Origin: Parvularia atlantis | Lineage: Eukaryota; Opisthokonta; Rotosphaerida | NCBI GenBank assembly: GCA_943704415.1 | Contig: CALSCO010000972.1 | Location: 1-41,266, forward strand | Length of the DNA: 41,266 nt | Reading direction: 5' to 3' | In this document: positions 20,406 through 31,239 of the stretch, in pieces | How positions within the stretch are numbered: position 1 is the stretch's first letter | How the letters are laid out: the number at the start of each line of letters is the position of its first letter | The notes under the pieces: model-generated | The model's database searches: none | Told to the model about the DNA's origin: nothing | The model's input: the letters and a program-made list of their open reading frames with translations, nothing else | Position numbers and translations under genes: made by a program

Positions 20406-22045
20406 CTAGGAGCGCAGCGCGCGCGGGCGCTTGTGGCTCAGCATCGGCGACGCGGGCACGGTTAGCGCCTTGGTCGACGGTCGGTACAGGGGGCCCTGCC
20501 CGATCACGCGCGCACGTGAGCGGGGGCCGGGAGGAGCAGGCGGCGACGTCGCGCACACACCTCGAGCAGGAACGTCGGCATCGGCTTGGCCTTGTGCACC
20601 AGGCGCTGCCGCATGGCCTCGACGTCGCGCTTCTCCTGCTCCTGTGGCGCGCGCGCGGGGTGCGTCAGCGGGGTGTGCGATGATCAGGAGCGACGACGCA
20701 CTGCGCGCATCGCCTCGAGCTTTTTCCGCTGCGCCTCTTCCTCCATCTCGCGCCGCTTCTGTGCCGCGTCAAATTTCGCCCGCTCCCTGCGCGTCACCAG
20801 TCAGCGGTGCACGCACGCGCATGCGGGGCGCCGCGCACTTGCTCCGGAAGTCCGAGTGCAGCTTGACGTTGGGGTCGATCGTCGTCAGCGGCTTGTTGGA
20901 CCGCGCGGGCTCAAACGGTGGCTTGTACAGAACGTCGGCCGGGCGCGCGTGGAAGCCCTCGGTGCGTAGCCTGCGCGAGGCTGAGCCTTTGCAAGTGGAC
21001 GCACGTGTCGAGCACCTCTTTGCGCGCTCCTCCTCCTGCAGCTTCGCCTCGAGCGCGGCCCTGTGCAGCGCGCCGCGCTCGTCCGTCGCGAGCGCAAACG
21101 GCTCGGGCTCGGTCACGCGCTTGCGTGGCGCCTGCTGTGCCATCGGCGTCTGCGCCGTCGTGAGCGTCTGCTCGGTGCTCAGCGGTGGGCGCGGCCGCAC
21201 CTCGTCGGCAAACAGGTCGTCGTTGCGGTGCTTGTCGGTATGCGGCGGCGGCTTTGGCGCCTCGTCCCCGCTGTCGCCCTGGTGGCGAGCGGCGAGGCGG
21301 TGGTCCGTGGCGAACTTGAACGGCTGCGCGCGAGGACGTCACTTGACGCGCCATGAGCGTGTGCGCCAGAGAACGCACCTGCGGCTCGGTCAAGCTGTGC
21401 TTCTGCACGCGCGGCACACCCATGTCGCCCGAGCTCTCAAAGATCTGCACAAACGCGCATGCACAAGCTCAGCCCACGGCCACGGCGCGAGTACGGGCCG
21501 TGCACACACCCGCCGGTCCAGCGGCAACGCCTTGAACTTGGGCATGCTCTGGAGCTCCTGCAGCTCGCGCTCCTCGGCCGTGGCCACGGCCGTCTTCGGC
21601 CTGCGTGCGCTCACGTGAAGGACGGCACGACAGCGGATGTGCACGGCAGCGCACTTCAGCTGCGCGCGCACGCGCGTCATGAGCCGCGGCGACTTGGGCA
21701 CGGTCAGCGGGCGCGGCTCGCCGTCGCACGCGGCGTGGTCGACCTCGTCAAACTTGCGCTTCGGCGCCGCGGCCGCCATCGCGTACACGGGCGCGTGCCG
21801 CTGGCTCAGCCGCATCGACCGGCGCGGCTTGCGGACCTCGAGCGCGTCGTACGGCCGCACCTCGCCGGGCGCGACCGTCTCGCGCCGCGTGTCTGCCCTC
21901 AGCGTGAGCGACGCAGCGAGCACAACGAGCCGCGGCGCGCACCGAACCACACGTCGGCCGCAGGGTCAAGCTCCGCGCCCACGCCCGCAAAGTCGTGGTA
22001 GTGCGGCGCCGCGTACTCGAACCGCGCGTCGTCCGGCCCGCTCAT
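20406..22045 (-). CDS. TPX2: TPX2-like spindle assembly factor
   Basis: TPX2 activates Aurora A and nucleates spindle microtubules under Ran control. The start MSGPDDARFEYAAPHYHDFA is acidic and Tyr/Phe-rich, as in the Aurora-binding N-terminus. Later exons carry a basic patch (APKRKFDEVDH), the family block RPLTVPKSPRLMTRVRAQLK, then ELQELQSMPKFKALPLDRR, an intron, and KIFESSGDMGVPRVQKHSLT. The TPX2-type repeats PEPFALATDERGALHRAALE and FHARPADVLYKPPFEPARSN, then KPLTTID, follow. A Glu/Lys/Arg-rich coiled coil and a last exon GPLYRPSTKALTVPASPMLS complete it. The TAG stop is at 20406-20408. Length and order agree with TPX2 rather than with plant WVD2/WDL relatives, which have only the C-terminal repeat. 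Confidence 0.85.
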
Positions 22046-22063
22046 CTCAAGCGCGCGAGATTC

Positions 22064-22072
22064 AAAAATATA
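22064..22072 (-). promoter_or_regulatory. TATA-like element upstream of TPX2
   Basis: TATATTTTT on the minus strand, 19-27 nt before the TPX2 start codon, stands out in a GC-rich region. It lies about 70-100 nt from the three CCAAT boxes on the same strand, a classical CCAAT-TATA spacing. The very short leader it implies is the main reason for doubt. Confidence 0.4.
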
Positions 22073-22140
22073 ACGGTCCGTGCCCCTCAACATTCACTGT
22101 CACACTTTCGACGTTCGAACGCCGATCTGCGGCACCGCCG

Positions 22141-22170
22141 ATCATTGGCGATCATTGGCGATCATTGGCG
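22141..22170 (-). promoter_or_regulatory. Three tandem 10-bp repeats, each with a CCAAT box
   Basis: ATCATTGGCG is repeated three times without a break, and the third copy touches the ATG of the secreted-protein gene. Read on the minus strand each unit contains CCAAT, the NF-Y binding core, spaced one helical turn apart. The array lies 96-125 nt upstream of the TPX2 start codon. It may serve TPX2, the secreted-protein gene, or both. Confidence 0.6.
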
Positions 22171-23096
22171 ATGAGCCCTCTGCGTCTTCTGCTCGTTGCC
22201 GCGGCGCTGGCCGTCGCCGTCGAGCGCGGCGCGGCGCAGGCCCCCGAGGCGCCGGTTTGGCCGGACCAGGTGCGCCGTGCCGCCGTGCGGGCGCCTGCTG
22301 ACGCGGAGGGCGAGCCGGCAGTGGACCGCAATCTTCGCGTTCAATGAGACGTCGGCCGCGGGCGTCGCAACGCCGTGGGAGGCCGGTGCGTGCGGACGGG
22401 CGCGCGTGGACGTGGCCGGGTGCTGATGGCACCATGCAGCCGCCAAGTACTACGACCACACGATCCCCGCGCTGCGCCAGGATCAGATCGTCGAGGGCGC
22501 CGTGACAAAGTCGTTCATCCACATCGGCCCGCGCCTGTACGAGTTTTTCCCGGCGACGGGCGTGTGCGTCTACGTCTTCATGGGTGCGGCGTGCCTCGTA
22601 CGGAGCGACGCAGAACTCAACCCGCGCGTGACGCGCCACTGGCAGGCATCGGCCCGCTCAAGCAGACCTGGCTCGTCGGCGCACCCTACATCGGCGAGTT
22701 CCTGATCAACGACGTGCCGTCGTACGGCTGGGACCAGGGTGCGCCGTCGTGCCGGGCCGCGTGCATATTTTCCCCTCGTGCTCACACGCGCGCGTGCGAT
22801 CGTAGCCGAGCACTACTACTACGCCAGCAAGAACAGCGGCCGCCCTACGCGACTTATCGCGTTCGGCCCGTCGCGCGAGCTGCTCGAGCAGAACTTTGTC
22901 AACTACGTGCGTTTTTTTTGCGCCCTGCTGCGCGTGCTTTGCGCTGACGGGCGCGCAGCTCGAGGGCCCGATCGACCTGCGCAAGTTCGAGGTGCCGGAG
23001 TTTTGCCTGACCAACTCGACGCGCACGGCCACGCTCAAGATCGCCCCGCCGCACTTCATCGTCGACTACTCGGTCCTGTCAAGGTACTACTCGTGA
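22171..23096 (+). CDS. Secreted protein, LolA/ependymin-related-like
   Basis: The ATG opens a signal peptide (MSPLRLLLVAAALAVAVERG, cleavage probably near AAQA). After the introns the exons read WTAIFAFNETSAAGVATPWE, AKYYDHTIPALRQDQIVEGA, FIHIGPRLYEFFPATGVCVY, LKQTWLVGAPYIGEFLINDV, HYYYASKNSGRPTRLIAFGP, NFVNYV, and EGPIDLRKFEVPEFC. The YYD...+.R.D block, the RP.RL..FG strand and the F.NY..GPID...F.VP..C ending recall ependymin-related proteins (LolA-like fold, hydrophobic-ligand binding). The resemblance is in pattern only. Six exons with GTGCG introns can be traced, and the protein has few cysteines. Function is not known. Confidence 0.55.
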
Positions 23097-23142
23097 TCCG
23101 CGCGACGCTGCCGCCGCTCCATGTGAACGCCCTGTCTTGTGT

Positions 23143-23169
23143 CACACACACACACACACACACACACAC
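23143..23169. repeat. (CA)n microsatellite
   Basis: A 27-nt uninterrupted CA run lies in the 92-nt spacer between two convergent genes. It is a plain dinucleotide repeat with no other structure around it. Confidence 0.95.
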
Positions 23170-23188
23170 GCGCTCAGCCAATCTCCCG

Positions 23189-24214
23189 TCACTCCGGCGG
23201 CAGCACGCGGCGCACAAACACCGCGATGTCGGCCAGCTCCTTGTTGTTGACGCTGTGACCAAGGTTGGGGTACATCTTGAACTCTGCGCCGGTTACGCCG
23301 AGCGCCTTGATCGCCTCAAACGACAGCTTTCTGCCGTGTGACGGTCTGAGTACGCGCACAGAGACACACGGGCCACCGCGCACCCCCAGTGTGGTGCAAC
23401 GACCGGGTCCTCCTCGCCGTGGCACATGAGGATCGGCGTGTCTTTGTTGGGGCGCGCCTCGACCTGCTCGCGCGAGAACGTCTTGCCGAGGGGTAGGTAC
23501 CCGCTGAGCGCGAGAATGCCGGCCAACTTGAGGTCGGTCGACAGGCCCGTGTACAGGCTCATCGCCGCGCCCTGAGAGAAGCCCGAGAGCAGCACGCGCT
23601 GCGAGGGGATGCCGGCGTCAACCTCGGCCTGGATCAGCTCGCGGACTGCGCGCGGCGCGTCAGCCACAAGGCACGCACACATGCCGGACGCACTGTACGC
23701 TGCCGACGCGGCGATGCCGGCCTCGTCTTCGCGTGCGCGCGCGTGCAGGTCCACAATGTCGTACCAGCCTGCGGTCAGTGCGCGTGTGAGCGTCGGCACG
23801 GCAGGGGACGGGCGCGCACCGGGCATCGCCATGCCCATGTTGACCGTGATCGGGCGCGTGGGGCTGCCGGGTGTGCGAGCAGTGAGACGTCGAGCGGGCG
23901 GGCACGGCGCGGGCGTCGGCGCACGCTGTCGGCAGCACAAACTTGACGTGCGGCAGACCCGGCGCGAGCATGTCAGCGACGTCGGACCATCCTGTCCGCA
24001 CACGCGCACGACGCGTCGGCTGAGGCGGCACGCGATCGTACGGCACGCGGGCCGCGCACCGTGGCCCGTGTCGCCCAGGCCGTGCAGGATCAGCATCGTC
24101 GCGGTGTGCTTGGCCGTCGGCTGAACGACGATCGGCGCGGTCCTGCGCGGCCGCCTCAGCGCGCGGCACCGATCGCACTCACACAACAACGACGCACGCG
24201 GACTTGCTCGCCAT
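23189..24214 (-). CDS. Acyl-protein thioesterase (APT1/LYPLA type)
   Basis: This cytosolic alpha/beta-hydrolase removes palmitate from S-acylated proteins. The start is MASKSA, joined across a short intron to TAPIVVQPTAKHTATMLILH followed by GLGDTGHG, the family's opening with the oxyanion-hole loop. Later exons give ADMLAPGLPHVKFVLPTA, PITVNMGMAMPGA, GWYDIVDLHARAREDEAGIA, and then the catalytic serine in VLLSGFSQGAAMSLYTGL. The catalytic Asp is in CHGEEDPVVAP and the catalytic His in MYPNLGHSVNNKELADI. Ser, Asp and His are all present in order, so the enzyme looks active. The end is at LPPE. It is divergent from CSN2, with 212 nt between start codons. Confidence 0.9.
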
Positions 24215-24426
24215 GGCACGGTGCAGCAGCAGCAGCAGAACGGACGAGCGCAGGGCCGAGCTGCGCGCGTCGTCAGAGATCGGTGACAGAACGCGCAGCT
24301 GTCACGCAACCGCCACATTGAAAGCGGCGGGCGGATGCGCGCACGGGTGTGGCGACGGAGTGCTGATGCTTCTCTCTCGCGTCTCTCGCGCAGCGCGATC
24401 CGCCCCGCGCGCAGCCCGCCGCCGCG

Positions 24427-26307
24427 ATGGACGCAGACGACTTCATGGACGAGGGCGGCGAGGACTATGGCTTCGAGTACGAGAGCGACGACGGCGAGGA
24501 GCCCGACGTCGACCTCGAGAACCAGTACTACAACGCCAAGGGTGCAATGCGGATGCGGATGCGATCGCGGGGCATGACGTGACGCGCGCGCGGGACGCAG
24601 CGCTCAAGGAGGACGCGCCGCGCGACGCCCTCGCTGCGTTCCAGAAGGTCGTCGCGAGCGAGGCCGAGAAGGGCGACTGGTGCGCGGGCAGCGCGCGCCG
24701 ATGCGTCTACAACGTCTCAACGTCGGCGGCGCAACGGCAGGGGCTTCAAGGCGCACAAGCAGATGGTCAAGCTGCACTTCCGCCTGGGTGACACCAAGGC
24801 GGTGCGCGCGCCGGTACCGCATCGCTGCCCGGCTCAAGAGGCGCGACGCGTCAGTGCCTCGCCACGTACAAGCAGCTGCTGACGTACATCAAGTCGGCCG
24901 TGACGCGCAATTACAGCGAGAAGTCGATCAACTCGATCCTCGACCTCATCTCGGCCTCGCCCGACACCGACTTTCTCGAGCAGTTCTACTCGGCCACGCT
25001 GGCGGTGCTCGAGGACTCGCAGAACGAGGTCGGCACGAACAACCGCTGCGCAGAGGAGTCGTGCTAACGCGCCTGCGGACGCACAGCGGCTGTGGTTCAA
25101 AACCAACGTCAAGCTGGCCAAGCTCTGGCTGGACCGCGGCGAGTACGCGCGCCTCAACAAGATCCTGCGCGCGCTGCATCAGGCGTGCCAGTCGGAGGAC
25201 GGGACGGACGACACAAAGAAGGGCACGCAGCTGCTCGAAATCTACGCGCTCGAGATCCAGATGTACACCGCGACCAAAAACAACAAGAAACTCAAGGTGT
25301 GCGTGGCGGTTGCTGCGCCGTGTTCGAGCGCGCTGACGGCCACCCGGTGCAGGAGTTGTACAACCTGTCGCTGCGCATCAAGTCGGCCATCCCGCACCCG
25401 CGCATCATGGGCATCATCCGCGAGTGCGGCGGCAAGATGCACATGAGCGAAGGTGCGGTGCCGTATGCGTGTGCGCGCTGCGGCTCACGTGCTGGCGTGC
25501 AGGGCAATGGGAGCTCGCGCACAAGGACTTTTTCGAGGCGTTCAAGAACTACGACGAGGCCGGGAGCTCGCGGCGTATCCAGTGCCTCAAGTACCTTGTG
25601 CTGGCGAGCATGATCATGCAATCGCAGATCGACCCCTTCGCTGCGCAGGAGACGAAGCCGTGCGTTTGACCGCTGGGCGCGCGAGGTCTGATCCGCGCGT
25701 GCGCGTGTGTGCAGATACAAGAACGACCCGGAGATCATGGCGATGACGAACCTCAACTCGGCGCACCAGCGCAAGGAGATCCTCGAGTTTGAGAAGATTC
25801 TGCGCGGTACGCCCGGGCGAGCTTTGCGGTCGTCGGCATGCTGAGCGCCCGCACGACGCACAGACAACCGCAAGACGATCATGGACGACCCGTTCATCCG
25901 CGACTACATCGAGGAGCTGCTCAAGTCGATCCGGACGACAGTGCTGATCGCGCTGATCAAGCCGTACACGCGGCTCGACCTGTCGTTTGTGGCTCGCCAG
26001 GTGCGCCGTGCGCCGGACTGCCCGCTTGTCGAGCCTGACGCCCTTGCGCAGCTCAACATCACACCGGCCGAGGTCGAGACGCTCCTCGTCGCGCTCATTC
26101 TCGACGGTCAGATCGACGGGCGCATCGACCAGGTGCGCGCCGGCTGGCCGGCCACCGCGCAAGGGCTCACGTCGCCGCGGGGCGCAGGTCAACCAGCGGC
26201 TCGAACTCAACCAGCACCGGCAGGAGACGCAGCTGTACGGCGCGATGGACAAGTGGTCGCAGCAGCTGCGCGTGCTCGTGGGGCAGGTGGCCGACCGCAT
26301 TTCGTGA
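24427..26307 (+). CDS. CSN2: COP9 signalosome subunit 2 (CSN2)
   Basis: CSN2 is a PCI-domain subunit of the COP9 signalosome, which removes Nedd8 from cullins. The acidic start [20 protein letters not shown], then [19 protein letters not shown], is almost a family fingerprint. Following exons give [58 protein letters not shown], then [30 protein letters not shown], and [20 protein letters not shown]. The PCI part reads [63 protein letters not shown] and [20 protein letters not shown], and the protein ends in a helix finishing [12 protein letters not shown]. At least ten introns are present. The next gene starts 14 nt after its stop codon on the same strand. Confidence 0.95.
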
Positions 26308-26321
26308 CGTTTGTTCTGTAC

Positions 26322-27175
26322 ATGGCGATCGCGTACGAGCCCGAGCCGCTGCCGGTGTCGGTCTTTGTCGAGGTCGTGCGGCTGCTGCGCTGCCCGTGAA
26401 ACGCGTTGCTGACACGCGTACGCGCACGCAACGGCAGCGGTACCTCTCGCGCAACGAGCCGGTCGTGTTTGGCCCGGCGCTGACGGCGCGCTGGCGATCG
26501 CGGCGCGAGTGGGTCGACGCGGCGGGCGAGCCGCGGTGGGACGTGCTGACGGCGCTCTTTGGCGACGCGACGGTGACGGCGACCGACACGGCGCGCGAGG
26601 CGGCGTATGGCGAGGCGCCGCAGCGGACGATGCGGTTGCGCGACTACTTCGCTGAGTGGCGCGCGCCGGGCGGGGCCGGGCGCTGGTACGTCAAGGACTG
26701 GCACCTGCACGTGGCGGCGCCCGGGTACGACGCGTACGAGACGCCGGCCGTCTTTGCGGACGACTGGATCAACGCGTGGTGGGACGCGACCGCGCCGGGC
26801 GACGACTACCGCTTCTGCTACATGGGGCCGGACGGGACGCGCACGCCGCTGCACGTCGACGTGTTCCGGTGCGCCTTGCGCTTGATCACGCCCCGTGCTC
26901 GCTCACTGTGCGCGAGCAGGTCGTACTCGTGGTCGACCAACGTGTGCGGGCGCAAGCGCTGGACGCTGTTCGCGCCCGAGCAGCGCGGGCTGCTGATGCA
27001 CCGGACGCTGCCCAACACGCTCGTGCGCGACGTGCACGCGCCGATCGACGCGGCCGCCTTCCCGCGCGCCACAGAGGCCGTGCCGCGCGTCGTTGAGCAG
27101 CTGCCGGGCGAGACGATCTTCGTGCCGAGCGGGTGGGCGCACCAGGTCGCGAACGTGGTGCGCGCCGCCTGTGTC

Positions 27176-27208
<33 letters not shown>

Positions 27209-29540
27209 TGCTGACGGGTGTGCGCGCCAGGGCGACACGATCTCGATCAACCACAACTGGGGCAACGCGCACAACGTGCACGCGATGTGGGCGCAGCTGC
27301 TCGAGGACCTGGACCTAGTCGAGCACGGTGCGCGCCTCCGTGCGGACGCAAGACACGGGCCGATCGGGCTGCTCACAGCGATCGCCGACGAGCGCGCGAG
27401 CCTCGCCGACGACTGGGCGCCGCACTGCCAGCGCCTGCTGCGCGCCCAGGCCGGGCTGGACCTGGCCGGCTTTGCGCGGTACCTGAGGCACGGGCGCGCG
27501 ATCGTGCTCGCGGGCGCGTCATCGGCCTCGCCGTCGAGCGCCTGGGCGCTGCAGCAGCTGCGCGACGTCGCACGAGGCCTCCGCGAGCGCGCCCCGCTCG
27601 ACGGCGACGTCGCGGCGCTGTGCGACGAGATCCGCAAGGCCGAGGAGGAGCGCATCGCCAAGCAAGTTGCCGAGATCGAGGATGTGCGCACGCTCGAGAT
27701 CGCCCTGCGCAACGGCCTCGACCTGCATGTCATTGGTATGCGCCTCCTTGAGCCGGTCACGGCTGACATGCACGCGCAGACGCCGATAAGCAGAACCTCC
27801 TGCACCTGGCCGTCATGCAGAAGAACAAGTCGCTCGTGCAGGTGCACGACGCACGTGGCTCGCGCTTGACCTCACGCGCGGCCCTCGCAGGCGCTGCTAG
27901 CCAAGGGCCGCGACATCGACGCGCGAACGGTCAAGCGCGAGACGCCCCTGCACTACGCTGCTCGCGCTCAGCACCGCGGCATCTTCGACATCCTCGTGGC
28001 CGCGGGCGCGGATTGTGCCGTCAAGAACTCGGAGGGCAAGACGGCCGAAGATCTGTGGCCGAGCGCGGCCCCTGCACGCCGTGCACCGCAGCCGCCCTCG
28101 CTGGTGTATGTGCGACCGATCAGCGAGCCCGGTGCAGCTGCTCCTGTGGCTGCGCGCGGTACACTGCTTTTGTGCCGGCTAGGTCGATGTGCTGATGTGT
28201 GCGCACGCAGGCTCGTGGTCGTCTGTGGACGACGAGCAGCGCACGAAGGAGATTGAGACGTCACGCCCGCAGCGTGCGTGCTTCGGTGCTTATTTGTGCA
28301 GACGCCTGACCGTGCATTTCGCAGCGGCGCGTGCAAGTGGCGTTGCCGAGGAAGGCGCGATCCCGTTCAAGTTGCTGAAAAAGGGCGCTGAGCTTGGCAG
28401 GGGCGGCATGGGCGTTGTGTTCATGGGCTCGTATCTGGGCTCCGACGTGCGCCCCGTCTTGTGCGCATCAGTCGTGCTGATGTGCGCCTCGTGCAGGTTG
28501 TGATCAAGCAGATCCAGCCTCAGCGCAAGGACCACAAAGCAGAGGCGCAGTTCTTGCGTGAGATTGCGACGCAGAAGTGCGCGTGTGCTGAGCTTGATGC
28601 GCGACTGACAGCGGTATCACAGGGATATGCAGCACAAGCACGTCGTGCAGACGTTTGGTGTGGCGCAGGACGGGGACGCGTGCGTGCCCACTGGCACGTC
28701 GCGCCAGCTGAAGCCGGCATGCACGGCAGGTGGCTGCTGGTAACTGAGTACTGCAAGTTGGGCAGCCTCGGCGATATGATCTACAGCCACGAGCGCAAGG
28801 CGCAGCTGACGTCGGCGCGGCGTTTGGGCATGCTCGCGCAGGTACGTTTGCAGCACAAGTGAGCGCGGCACGACTGAGAGCGGCGTGCAACGCACAGGCG
28901 GCGAGCGGCATGGCGTACCTGCACCGGAGCAAGGTGCTGCACAGCGACCTCAAGCCGGACAACATCCTCGTGAGACAGCGCAGCGTGTGGCGCGGCGCTG
29001 CCTCACCGGTGCGACGCAGGTGACGGACAACTGGACGGTCAAGATCGCCGACTTTGGGCTGTCGATGGTGCTGGGCACGACGATCGGCTACGAGCAGCGC
29101 CCTGGCGGCCTGACGCTGCACTACGCCGCGCCCGAGGTGCGCTCGACTGTTTGCTCGAGGGCCACTCGCTGATGATGACTGTCTGCAGACGCTGCGCGGC
29201 GAGCCCGTGTCGCTCCCGGCGGACGTGTTCAGCTTCGCGATCACGATGTGGGAGGTGTGGACGATGTCGACGCCGTACGCGGACAAGAACCATGTGCCGC
29301 CGCACCTTGTCGCCGGGCTCGTTGCGAGCTATCTCGGCCTGGTGCGTGTTCTCTGGTGCACTTTGGCTCCGCGTTCTGCGCGCTGACCCTGTGGCGCAGT
29401 TCCGCCCGACGATCGACAACAAGATCCCCGAGGCGCTTGCTAAGCTGATGCGTGCGGGCTGGGACAACGACCCGTCCAAGCGCCCGATCTTTGCCGAGCT
29501 GCACGACAAGCTTGCCGAGCTCACGGCGACGCTCGTCTGA
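26322..29540 (+). CDS. JMJD4-type 2-oxoglutarate oxygenase fused to ankyrin repeats and a TKL-type protein kinase
   Basis: The N-terminal half is a JMJD4 homologue (family role: lysyl hydroxylation of release factor eRF1). It reads [33 protein letters not shown], an intron, [17 protein letters not shown], then [17 protein letters not shown], an intron, and [12 protein letters not shown]. The iron ligands HxD (26852-26860) and the distal His (27140) are present. The family C-terminal helices ([26 protein letters not shown]) lie in an exon that has no stop and continues through a Glu/Arg-rich helix into ankyrin repeats ([37 protein letters not shown]). A kinase follows: [50 protein letters not shown] and [14 protein letters not shown]. 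The catalytic loop is HSD, not HRD. It could be two genes only if an unseen stop or start exists. Confidence 0.75.
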
Positions 29541-29567
29541 CGCGCTCGAGTGCTTCGCTTCTCTGTG

Positions 29568-29662
<95 letters not shown>

Positions 29663-29877
29663 CCTGATAGCATGTGCCGTCTACCACCGTCATGACCGTG
29701 TGCGTATGTCATCGAGTGCGTGAGTCATCGAGGGTCAGCTCGCACAGTGTGTTTTGTACAACGGCCACCGCCTCACGCTTGACTTTCCAGTGTGAACCGT
29801 TCTGGCCCTCAAGGCCAAACGCGAAGTTTGACCTGAACACCGCGCACTCACAGCCAACCGCGGCGACTCTTACTTAG
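29541..29877. repeat. Spacer dominated by (CT)45 microsatellite
   Basis: An uninterrupted CT run occupies 29569-29658 (90 nt), beginning 28 nt after the kinase stop codon, so it probably lies in its 3' UTR. The remaining 219 nt before the SDR gene are less GC-rich than the rest of the window and show no reading frame or recognised motif. Confidence 0.95.
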
Positions 29878-31167
29878 ATGGACCGCACACCGCCACGCAC
29901 CGCCCTGCTCGAACGCCTCGCGCCGCACGTACGCGGCACGATATGGGCCGTGACGGGCGGTGCGGGCTTTTTTGGCGGCACGCTCGTGTGCGCGCTGGCG
30001 GCGGCCGGGGCGCGGCGTGTCGTGAGCATCGATCGTGCGCATCGCGACGAGGCGTTCGACGACCGCGTTGTGCGCGTGGCGGCGGACGTGCGCGACCGGG
30101 CGGCGCTCGCGGGCGCGCTGGCCGGGCGGGGCGTGGACGTGGTAGTGCACGCGGCGTCGTTCTTTGGCGAGCCCGCGTTTGGCACGGCGCGGATCCGGCC
30201 CAAGGGCGCGGCGGCGGCGTGGAGCGTCAACGTGGAGGGGACGCGCGCGGTGCTGGCGGCGGCGGGCGAGTGCGGCGTCGGGCGCGTCGTGTACATCTCT
30301 TCGAGCAGCGCGCTTCTTGGCGGCGACGTGCCGTTCGTCGACAAGCCGGAGGACGCGCCGTACCCGGAGCGCTACATCGACGGCTACGGCGAGGCCAAGG
30401 CGGCAGCTGAGCGCCTCGTGCTCGGCTGGGACGGGCTGCGCGCGTGCGTCGTGCGGCCGAGCGGCATCTACGGCATCGGCGAGACGCTGCATGTGCCGCG
30501 CATCCTCACGATCGCCGACCGGCTGGGCGGCCTGGTGCCGTTCTACTTTGCGGACCGCCCGCTGACGGTGTGCGCGCGTGCGCCGTGCTCGTTGCCGTGC
30601 GCAGCTGCTGAGCGCGCCCGCAGGACTGGACGCACGTCGACAACCTCGTGCTCGCGACCGTACTCGCCGCGAGCGCGCTCGTCGGGCCGCAGGCGCGGAC
30701 GCACGGGCAGGTGCTGCACGTGACAGACGGCGTCGCGATCGGTGCGTGCAGCACCGTCCGTCGGCCGTGGCCTCACTGTGCGCTTCCCGCAGAGAACCTC
30801 GAGTTCTTCCGGCCGGTGCTTGAGGCGGTGGGCGCGCGCATCGTGCGGCTCGTGCCGGTGCCGCTGTGGCTGCTGATGCCGCTGGCGTGGCTCGCAGAGC
30901 TGCTTTGCTGGTGCGCCCCCCCCCCCCCCCCCTTTCCTTCGGCACGGCGCTGACCCGGGCCGCAGGTGGCTGCTGGAGCTGACGGGCGTGCGCATCGACC
31001 CGTTCATGACGCAAATCGAGGCGTTCAAGGCGTGCCGCACGCACACGCTCGGCCTTGCACGCACGCGCACGCTCCTGCCCGACCTCTTCCCGCTCGTCGT
31101 GCCGCTCGCGCAGGGCCAGGCCGAGCTCGCGCAGCACTACGGCCGCGCCTGGCGCAAGTCCGTGTGA
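29878..31167 (+). CDS. Extended short-chain dehydrogenase, 3-beta-HSD/sterol-4-carboxylate dehydrogenase type
   Basis: A Rossmann-fold NAD(P) enzyme of the 3-beta-hydroxysteroid dehydrogenase group. Exon 1 covers most of the protein: the nucleotide loop IWAVTGGAGFFGGTLVCALA (GxxGxxG), the acidic residue after the second strand (VVSIDRAHRD), the DVRD motif, VDVVVHAASFFG, the SVNVEGTRAVLAAAGECGV helix, VVYISSSSALLGG with the catalytic Ser, and YGEAKAAAERLVLG with YxxxK. VVRPSGIYGIGETLHVPRIL and, in exon 2, DWTHVDNLVLATVLAAS match the group's VHV+N block. A C-terminal hydrophobic helix pair (RLVPVPLWLLMPLAWLAELL) suggests membrane association, as in NSDHL and SDR42E proteins. Steroid or sterol substrate is inferred from the group only. 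Confidence 0.8.
30911..30965 (+). other. Intron with C17 tract directly after the donor
   Basis: The intron starts GTGCG and runs straight into 17 C residues (30916-30932), then CTGAC and GCCGCAG. It joins CTTTGCTG to GTGGCTGCTGG, giving ELLCWWLLELTG in frame, so the homopolymer is removed from the mRNA. Confidence 0.7.
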
Positions 31168-31208
31168 GCCACGTTCGAGGTGTGTTTCGAGCTGTCATAG
31201 ACCTCGGT

Positions 31209-31225
31209 CACGTGGTCTGACGTCA
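31209..31225. promoter_or_regulatory. E-box and perfect CRE upstream of the bZIP gene
   Basis: CACGTG (31209-31214) and the palindrome TGACGTCA (31218-31225) lie side by side, the latter ending 14 nt before the ATG of an ATF2-type bZIP gene. TGACGTCA is the consensus site of ATF/CREB factors. This suggests self-regulation, although the site lies so close to the ATG that it may be inside the transcript. Confidence 0.5.
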
Positions 31226-31239
31226 CAGCCACTTTGGCG

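Noticed and set aside
29569-29658. The CT repeat as a telomeric or satellite array
   Set aside because: It is a plain dinucleotide microsatellite of 90 nt flanked by ordinary unique sequence.
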